Origin: Clostridia bacterium
Lineage (GTDB): Bacteria; Bacillota; Clostridia; Christensenellales; Aristaeellaceae
DNA: 64,000 nt
Assembly: GCA_017428385.1 (NCBI GenBank)
Contig: JAFRQX010000010.1
Coordinates: 124,001 to 188,000, forward strand
Direction: 5' to 3'
The notes beneath the pieces are model-generated. The model saw only the letters and a program-made list of their open reading frames with translations. It was not told the DNA's origin and ran no database searches. A program made the position numbers and the translations under genes. Positions 58,958 through 64,000 of the stretch are shown here, piece by piece (position 1 is the stretch's first letter; each line of letters begins with the position of its first letter).

Positions 58958-58983
58958 GCCGGCCTGTAAAGGCCGGTTTTTTT
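58958..58983 (+). terminator. Intrinsic terminator
   Basis: CCGGCCT (58959-58965) and AGGCCGG (58970-58976) form a short stem followed by seven Ts. Confidence 0.85.
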
Positions 58984-59004
58984 ATGGAAACAACCAGAAA
59001 AGGG

Positions 59005-59059
59005 TTGACAGAAAATAAGTAATATGTTACATATATTATAAACATGTAACATATTACAT
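59005..59059 (+). promoter_or_regulatory. MarR-flavodoxin promoter with two operator copies
   Basis: -35 TTGACA is at 59005-59010. Downstream, GTAATATGTTAC (59019-59030) and its exact reverse complement GTAACATATTAC (59046-59057) form a 13-bp-arm inverted repeat (59020-59032 with 59044-59056). They cover the -10 area and transcription start. Each half is itself near-palindromic, as expected for two MarR dimers. Confidence 0.75.
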
Positions 59060-59086
59060 GCTTCAAAAAGAAGGTGAGAAGATCAG

Positions 59087-59557
59087 ATGAATTATGATGA
59101 AGCGATGGGTATGGGTAAGGTAGAGTTCGGTAAGATGCCGCCGCAGGCGTTCCTGCTGGGTCTCCTGAGCGCTTTCGACAACCGGTATCAGGCTTCTGCG
59201 GATAATTTCATGAAGGAGATCACCTGGAAGCAGTTTTTTGCCATCATCTGCATCAAGCTGTGCAGGGAAGCACCTACGCTGAATGATCTTGCGGACGTCA
59301 TGGGCAGCTCCCATCAGAATGTGAAGCAGATCCTGTTGAAGCTGGAGCGCAAGGGCTTTGTATCAATGACAACGGACGGGAAGGACCGGCGGAAGCAGCG
59401 GATTGTGCTCACGGAACAGTGCCGCGAGTTCTGTGAGAAAAATGACGCGCCCAGCCAGGAGATCATCGGCTGTATCTTTGAGGGCATCGATGAAGACAAA
59501 CTGAGGATTACCATAGAAACCATCATGACTATGGAAAGGAATGTGAGCAAGCTATGA
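59087..59557 (+). CDS. MarR-family transcriptional regulator
   Basis: A 156-residue winged-helix regulator; the DNA-binding part is TLNDLADVMGSSHQNVKQILLKLERKGFVSMTTDGKDRRKQRIVLTEQCREF (the D-R-R of the wing is clear). Its gene overlaps the flavodoxin gene by 4 nt. The operator pair just upstream makes autoregulation likely. MarR proteins often respond to phenolics or oxidants; two Cys (C48, C53-like positions in IICIKLC) could act as a redox sensor, which is speculative. Confidence 0.93.
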   Translation: MNYDEAMGMGKVEFGKMPPQAFLLGLLSAFDNRYQASADNFMKEITWKQFFAIICIKLCREAPTLNDLADVMGSSHQNVKQILLKLERKGFVSMTTDGKDRRKQRIVLTEQCREFCEKNDAPSQEIIGCIFEGIDEDKLRITIETIMTMERNVSKL

Positions 59558-60102
59558 AAACAGTTGTGATTTACACGTCTCAGACAGGCTTTACGAAGCG
59601 GTATGCCGAATGGATCGCGAAAAGAATGAATGCGGATATCCTGGATCTGAAGGAGGCGAAGAAGAAACCGGACAGCTTCTTTGATGGATATGATGCCATC
59701 GTCTACGGCGGCTGGTGCATGGCCGGGAAAGTGGCAAAGTGCGGCTGGTTCCTGGGCAAGGTTTCCGCCTGGCAGGGGAAGCGCCTGGCCATTTTCGCAG
59801 TGGGCTGCAGTCCGGACGGTACCCCGGAGGTGGCGGCAGCTATGAAGCAGCTGCTGACGGATGAACAGCGGAAGTATATCAAAGCATTCTACTGCCAGGG
59901 CGGTATTAACTATGACCGGATGAGCTTCCCTTACAGGATGGCCATGAAAATGTTCGCCGGTTCCCTGAAGAATAAGAAGAATGCCACAGCCAAGGATAAG
60001 GAAATGGGAGAATTCATTGCGCAGAACCATGACCTGGCGGATATCCGGTTTATTGAACCGGTGGTTGCTTACCTGGAAGAAAAAAAGAACCCGGCTTCGT
60101 AA
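59554..60102 (+). CDS. Flavodoxin-domain protein
   Basis: A 182-residue flavodoxin-fold protein (Flavodoxin_5/HemG-like). The FMN phosphate loop is YTSQTGFTKRYAEWIAKRMN, then YDAIVYGGWCMAGKVAKCGWFLGKV. The C-terminal part is basic (FAGSLKNKKNATAKDKEMGEFI). It could act in electron transfer or reduce a quinone-like compound. It is coupled to the MarR gene by ATGA, so it is the regulated target. Its stop codon is located in a terminator loop. Confidence 0.9.
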   Translation: MKTVVIYTSQTGFTKRYAEWIAKRMNADILDLKEAKKKPDSFFDGYDAIVYGGWCMAGKVAKCGWFLGKVSAWQGKRLAIFAVGCSPDGTPEVAAAMKQLLTDEQRKYIKAFYCQGGINYDRMSFPYRMAMKMFAGSLKNKKNATAKDKEMGEFIAQNHDLADIRFIEPVVAYLEEKKNPAS

Positions 60103-60116
60103 GAAGGCGGGTTTTA
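60089..60116 (+). terminator. Intrinsic terminator overlapping the flavodoxin stop
   Basis: ACCCGGCTTC (60089-60098) pairs, with one mismatch, with GAAGGCGGGT (60103-60112), followed by TTTAT. The TAA stop is in the 4-nt loop. Confidence 0.75.
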
Positions 60117-60240
60117 TATTGGCGGTGATCTGTCAGGGACAACTCAACGCAAAGATGGCATTCATGCAGGTACCGATGCATGAATGCCTGTATGTTCAAG
60201 AGGGAAGGCCTCCTTCTTACATGGAAGGGAGACTGAAGCG

Positions 60241-60432
60241 TCAGGCGCCGACAAGCTCGGAACGCTTGACCTTGAAGTAATCGGCAATGTCGTCAATCAG
60301 CTCCTCATCCGGAACGGAAAACCCGTGTTCCCAATTGGCCACGGTGCCGCGCATCAGACCGAAGATTTCATCCAGCGCAGCTTCACTCAAATTGCGGGAC
60401 TGCCTTAATTCCCTGATCTTCTCGGCAAACAT
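60241..60432 (-). CDS. Small XRE-family helix-turn-helix protein
   Basis: A 63-residue regulator consisting of one Cro/CI-type HTH: FAEKIRELRQSRNLSEAALDEIFGLMRGTVANWEHGFSVPDEELIDDIADYFKV. AGGAGG precedes ATG 60432; an in-frame upstream extension has no ribosome site. No partner gene (toxin or phage) is adjacent, so its target is unknown. Confidence 0.88.
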   Translation of the reverse strand: MFAEKIRELRQSRNLSEAALDEIFGLMRGTVANWEHGFSVPDEELIDDIADYFKVKRSELVGA

Positions 60433-60668
60433 TCTCTTACCTCCTGTCATGGTTTGACTTTCTCTGATCTTTTGATTAAAGCATAATTCTCTTTTGTGAA
60501 AACGCAGTGAACTGATTGTGAAATCAGTGAACATACTATATGAACGAATGGAGAGACAAAAACCTTCCCGGGGTATCTGCAGATCTTCATGACGAGTCTT
60601 TTCCTGCCGGGAAAAGCATGATATGATAACAAAAAACTGCCGGAAAGAATGATCATGGAGGACAAAGG

Positions 60669-61271
60669 ATGGGAAACTGCGAATGGGGATTCACCTTTGA
60701 GGCAATGAGGGTTTACCATGATACAGAATGGGGCGTGCCGGTGCATGACGACAGGAAAATGTTTGAGCACCTGATGATGGAGGCCATGCAGTGCGGCCTG
60801 TCCTGGTCCCTGATGCTGAAAAAACGGGAGATTTTCCGTTCCTGCTTTGACGGGTTTGATTATGACAGGATCGCAGCTTATGACGAAACGGACGTGGAAC
60901 GCATCCTGAACACGGAGGGCATGATCCGCTCCCGCCAGAAGATCCTGGCAGTGATCAATAATGCCCGGTGCTTTCAGAAGATCCGCTCGGAGCATGGCAG
61001 CTTCTGTGACTGGCTGTGGAGCCATACCGGCGGAAAGACGGTTCTGTATATCGGCCATGAAAGCAAGGGTATTCCGGCACGCAACGGCCTGTCTGACGAT
61101 ATTGCGAAGGAACTGAAGAAATACGGCTTCAAGTATATGGGCAGCATAACCGTATATGCCCATCTGCAGGCTTGCGGCATCGTGAATGATCATGATCAAA
61201 ACTGCCCCTGCTATCAGCGGATCAACGCGGCCAATCCCACCGTGCGGAAACGACGGGACCGGGAGAAATAA
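60669..61271 (+). CDS. tag: DNA-3-methyladenine glycosylase I
   Basis: A 200-residue, full-length Tag. It excises 3-methyladenine from DNA in base-excision repair. The zinc ligands C4 and H17 (NCEWGFTFEAMRVYHDTEWG) and the late H/C pair (NDHDQNCPC) are present, as is the substrate-binding EWGVPVHDDRKMFEHLMMEAMQCGLSW and the FKYMGSITVYAHLQACG segment. GGAGG precedes the ATG. Confidence 0.97.
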   Translation: MGNCEWGFTFEAMRVYHDTEWGVPVHDDRKMFEHLMMEAMQCGLSWSLMLKKREIFRSCFDGFDYDRIAAYDETDVERILNTEGMIRSRQKILAVINNARCFQKIRSEHGSFCDWLWSHTGGKTVLYIGHESKGIPARNGLSDDIAKELKKYGFKYMGSITVYAHLQACGIVNDHDQNCPCYQRINAANPTVRKRRDREK

Positions 61272-61324
61272 TGCGCAATACTTCATGGGGAAGATCATGA
61301 ATGCCGAAGGGAAACATATATGAA

Positions 61325-61361
61325 AAGGGAGACTGCTGCGGAAACAGTCTCCCTTGTTTTT
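61325..61361. terminator. Terminator between tag and the GGDEF gene
   Basis: AAGGGAGACTG (61325-61335) and CAGTCTCCCTT (61345-61355), then GTTTTT; A4 on the other side lets it work on both strands. Confidence 0.85.
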
Positions 61362-62565
61362 ACATTGCCTTCAGGGCACCCTTGCGGTCGTACATCCGCT
61401 GGTCGGCCCGCTCAAACACACGGCGGTAGCTGTTGTCCTGGCCGGGACGGAAGATGGCAAGCCCGCTGGCCACCACAGCCTTTCCGGAGTGCATGTTCAT
61501 CTCCACATGGGTTTCAAAAGCGGAGATCAGGATCTTCCGGTTCCGGTAATCCTCACCCTCCAGCAGGGCCACAAACTCATCTCCGCCGATGCGGTATACG
61601 GGGCTGTGCTGGAACTGCCTGCAGATCATCCTGCACGCTTCCTGGATGTAACGGTCGCCGGCTTCATGGCCCTGGGTGTCGTTTACCTGCTTGAGCCCGT
61701 TCATGTCAAACACGACCACGCCGAACTCCCGGATACTGCCTTCGGCAATCCGCTCATCCAGGTGTTTCTCTGTTTCAACATAGGCGTGGGTGTTTTTCAC
61801 ACCGGTCAGAGAATCTGTATAGGCCAGGTGCCTGGCGGAGCCGAGCTCCAGCTTCTGGCGCTGCTCCCGGGCCAGCATTTCCTCCAGTTCCCGCCGGCGG
61901 TCTTCTTTCATGTCGCCCACAACGAAGGTATGCAGGATGCAGACGCTCAGCAGACAGCCCATGGAATACATGGGAAGCAGGGGATAGAGGATCTGGAGTG
62001 ATACCATCACGGTCATCGTGAGTCCGAAGGATCCGATGGCCTTGTAATGGCGTTTGATCACTTTTTCAGCCTTGTGGGCAACAACGAATACATACACTGA
62101 GGTGGACAGGAACATCAGCACCTGAAGCCCCAGCAGGATGCTGCGCATCATGCCTCCGTGATAGTTGCCCGCGGGATCAAACCAGAACATCAGTGGTGCG
62201 AATATGTTCAGGAACAGCACCAGGGCAACCAGTACCAGGAACATCCATCCCGCAATGGAAAGCAGCTGCATCAGCTTGCCGTTCAGCTTCAGGTAGAGGA
62301 ACACATACCGGGTCCACATGAAAACGGTGGCGGCCATAGCCAGGAAATAAAATACCGTATCCGCGGTTGTAAGCGTGACAAGACGGGCATCATAGAAGAT
62401 GCCCCAGAGAATATCAGCTATGTAAAACAGAATCACTGCCAGGATCATGCCGCGGTAGGAATCCGCGGCGGGGGTGCCCTTCTGGTAGTGAGCATTTCGG
62501 ATTACGTCGTAGTTAACAATTACGTGAACAAGCAGGGCCAGCAGGCCGGTCGTCGAGTAGGACAT
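61360..62565 (-). CDS. Membrane-bound diguanylate cyclase (GGDEF)
   Basis: A 401-residue protein. Residues 1-215 hold six to seven membrane helices of a 7TM-sensor-like input domain; a short coiled linker (EDRRRELEEMLAREQRQKLELGSARHLAYTDSLTGVKN) leads to the cyclase domain (about 245-395). The active site RIGGDEF is intact; the upstream DSLTGVKN and GHEAGDRYIQEA are canonical, and no RxxD inhibitory site lies five residues before GGDEF (PVYRI). It should make c-di-GMP in response to an outside cue. No EAL or PilZ gene is in the window. Confidence 0.95.
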   Translation of the reverse strand: MSYSTTGLLALLVHVIVNYDVIRNAHYQKGTPAADSYRGMILAVILFYIADILWGIFYDARLVTLTTADTVFYFLAMAATVFMWTRYVFLYLKLNGKLMQLLSIAGWMFLVLVALVLFLNIFAPLMFWFDPAGNYHGGMMRSILLGLQVLMFLSTSVYVFVVAHKAEKVIKRHYKAIGSFGLTMTVMVSLQILYPLLPMYSMGCLLSVCILHTFVVGDMKEDRRRELEEMLAREQRQKLELGSARHLAYTDSLTGVKNTHAYVETEKHLDERIAEGSIREFGVVVFDMNGLKQVNDTQGHEAGDRYIQEACRMICRQFQHSPVYRIGGDEFVALLEGEDYRNRKILISAFETHVEMNMHSGKAVVASGLAIFRPGQDNSYRRVFERADQRMYDRKGALKAM

Positions 62566-62719
62566 TAAAGCAACTTCCTGACTATTTATTCAAAAGTTTC
62601 AGTCAATCGCCGGGACGAAAATGACCCGGAGAAAACGATTGCACCAAAACTGTCAGAATCGGTCTATCACATGTGCCGGATATTACATCCGTAACCGGGA
62701 TGCTTTCTGACATGTCACT

Positions 62720-62725
62720 ATTATA
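62720..62725 (-). promoter_or_regulatory. Extended -10 of the GGDEF gene
   Basis: Minus strand TGGTATAAT (perfect TATAAT at 62725-62720) with a TG extension and no good -35. The 155-nt leader down to the ATG shows two short GC hairpins but no c-di-GMP riboswitch that I can recognise. Confidence 0.6.
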
Positions 62726-62798
62726 CCATATCAGGCGTAAATCCAAAAGCCTTATGTACATACATTTCAACGGTTTCAGCGTTTTTTTACAGAATTGT

Positions 62799-62836
62799 AA
62801 AAACCTGCGGAGTTCAGCTGAACAACGCAGGTTTTT
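62799..62836. terminator. Bidirectional terminator
   Basis: AAAAACCTGCG (62799-62809) pairs with CGCAGGTTTTT (62826-62836); the loop holds the palindrome GTTCAGCTGAAC. It ends the PatB-like gene. Confidence 0.9.
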
Positions 62837-62861
62837 ATTGATTTTGGATTTGGCCTAAAGA

Positions 62862-64000
62862 TCAGGTTCGGAACACGTACTGCTTCAGGCGGTTAAAGGC
62901 TTCCTGCACCTTTTGCAGGGGAAGAGCCAGGTTCATCCGGATGCTCCAGGGACCGTTGAACAGCCAGCCGGGCTGCCAGGCGATGCCCACGTCAGTTCCC
63001 TGAACCAGCAGTTCATCAATGGTCAGGTTATGGGCTTTGCACCATTCCTCACAGTCCAGGAAGAGCATATAGGTGCCCTCCGGTTTCATGAGTGTTACGC
63101 CCGGGAAGTAATTCCGGATAAAGTCACAGGCGAAGTTGATGTTACCGCTCAGGGTCTCACGGAGCTCATCCACCCATTCCTCACCCTCGGGACCGTAGGC
63201 ACCGAGGAGCGCGTGCATGGAAAGGACGTTCATATTGTTGTAGTCGCTCATGGTGGACGCCTTGGCCTGTCGATCCCGGAGCCAGTCGTTATAAATGATG
63301 TGGTAGCTGCCTACCAGGCCGGCCAGGTTGAAGGTCTTGGAGGGGGCGTAGAAGGCGGCTGTGTGGTTCCGGGCATATTCGGAGACGGACTGAACCGGAG
63401 TGTGCTTATGCCCGTTGAGGGTCAGGTCGGACCAGATTTCATCCGAGACCACCCATACGTCATACTTCTCGAAGATCTCCATGGCCTTCCGGATTTCCTC
63501 CGGCTCCCAGACCCGGCCGCAGGGATTGTGGGGAGCACAGAAAATGGCCGCGTGGATTTTGTTCTCCACGATTTTCTTTTCCATGTCCTCATAGTCCATC
63601 CGCCAGATGCCGTCCGCATCCTTGACCAGCGGGTTGTGCACCAGCCGGTAACCGTTATACTGCAGGGCATGGGTGAAACCGATATAGTGGGGCGTCTGGA
63701 TCAGCACTGGATCTCCGCGGGAACAGAGTACATTCAGGGTGGAGATGACACCACCCAGCACGCCGTTTTCATAGCCGATATGTTTCTTTTCCAGGCCGGT
63801 AACGCCGTTACGTTTTTCCTGCCAGCGGATAATGGACTGGTAGTATTCATCTGAAATATTGAAGTATCCGAAGGCCGGGTGCTGCACCCGGCGGATAATC
63901 TCCTCCTGAATCGCGGGGCAGGTGGCAAAGTTCATGTCCGCCACCCACATGGGGATGGCGTCAAAGCCTTCCTTCGGCGCGCCGGGGGCGCCTTCGTGGC
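62862..64000 (-). CDS. MalY/PatB-family PLP aminotransferase (5' end cut off)
   Basis: The minus-strand frame is open to the window edge (HEGAPGAPKEGFDAIPMWVADMNF upstream of the first internal Met), so the start lies outside. About 379 residues are seen. Landmarks are PMWVADMNF, YENGVLGG, the PLP-lysine region YAPSKTFNLAGLVGSYHII, and FLDCEEW near the end. Members act as cystathionine beta-lyases or related C-S lyases/aminotransferases in sulfur amino-acid metabolism. Confidence 0.93.
   Translation of the reverse strand, partial: HEGAPGAPKEGFDAIPMWVADMNFATCPAIQEEIIRRVQHPAFGYFNISDEYYQSIIRWQEKRNGVTGLEKKHIGYENGVLGGVISTLNVLCSRGDPVLIQTPHYIGFTHALQYNGYRLVHNPLVKDADGIWRMDYEDMEKKIVENKIHAAIFCAPHNPCGRVWEPEEIRKAMEIFEKYDVWVVSDEIWSDLTLNGHKHTPVQSVSEYARNHTAAFYAPSKTFNLAGLVGSYHIIYNDWLRDRQAKASTMSDYNNMNVLSMHALLGAYGPEGEEWVDELRETLSGNINFACDFIRNYFPGVTLMKPEGTYMLFLDCEEWCKAHNLTIDELLVQGTDVGIAWQPGWLFNGPWSIRMNLALPLQKVQEAFNRLKQYVFRT

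Noticed and set aside
62566..62719. Possible c-di-GMP riboswitch in the GGDEF leader
   Set aside because: I could not find the conserved GEMM-type core; only two short GC hairpins are present.
62673..62858. 61-residue plus-strand frame
   Set aside because: It includes the terminator hairpin and the GGDEF promoter region and has no ribosome site.
1..64000. tRNA, rRNA, tmRNA, SRP RNA or RNase P RNA genes
   Set aside because: No T-loop GGTTCGAAT-type motifs or other conserved RNA cores were seen when reading the gaps; covariance searches were not possible.

Overview
The window reads as a continuous piece of a Gram-positive, anaerobic Clostridia-type chromosome (Bacillota). Support comes from the murB-rapZ-whiA block, WhiA itself, SecG, YhaM, strong AGGAGG ribosome sites, flavodoxin/ferredoxin proteins, and many secreted SH3, peptidoglycan-binding and L,D-transpeptidase proteins. 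Coding density is high and GC is moderately high. I infer a gut or rumen Clostridia lineage (Christensenellales / Aristaeella-like is my best guess, from general resemblance only). No rRNA, tRNA, CRISPR array, insertion sequence or prophage was recognised.

Layout. 0-9 kb: truncated LytTR regulator, nitrilase and membrane protein, cupin/AraC pair, TSUP and EamA transporters, GNAT enzyme, and a GntR(YtrA-like)-ABC exporter operon. 9-15.5 kb: peptidoglycan-binding protein, P-loop kinase, serine hydrolase, ECF sigma/anti-sigma pair, and a TetR-EFR1 flavodoxin-ferredoxin operon flanked by two palindromic operators. 15.7-18.6 kb: two DUF5058-type membrane proteins coupled to an M20 hydrolase. 18.7-32.7 kb: SH3 protein, fumC, AlaX-type editing protein, secG, FCD-GntR regulator, murB-rapZ-whiA plus a large GT-C-like membrane protein, an Ala-rich coiled-coil protein, rplI, dnaB and a YhaM nuclease. 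32.9-40.7 kb: a cell-envelope cluster (poly-Gln lipoprotein, 1262-residue nine-repeat SdrD-like protein, L,D-transpeptidase, Sel1 protein). 40.9-45.2 kb: potABCD polyamine importer whose PotA carries a tandem Ig-like insertion. 45.5-56 kb: secreted metallopeptidase, glgA, rnz-uvrB and a coupled membrane/phosphoesterase operon, a tiny EF-hand-like protein, greA, and lysS with a C-terminal tRNA-binding domain. 56-64 kb: GNAT, TIGR04076 protein, SH3 protein, secreted isochorismatase-like protein, MarR-flavodoxin operon, XRE regulator, tag, a GGDEF cyclase and a truncated PatB-type aminotransferase.

The most unusual signals are (i) degenerate heptanucleotide tandem arrays in at least eight intergenic gaps, with different unit sequences but always a 7-nt period, and with exact copies shared between distant loci; one array supplies the start codon of the Sel1 gene; (ii) a duplicated Ig-like module, of the kind normally seen in surface proteins, inserted in the cytosolic PotA ATPase; and (iii) the compact DUF5058 membrane pair plus M20 hydrolase operon. 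Several regulator genes have clear perfect palindromes at their own promoters (YtrA-like, TetR, FCD-GntR, MarR).
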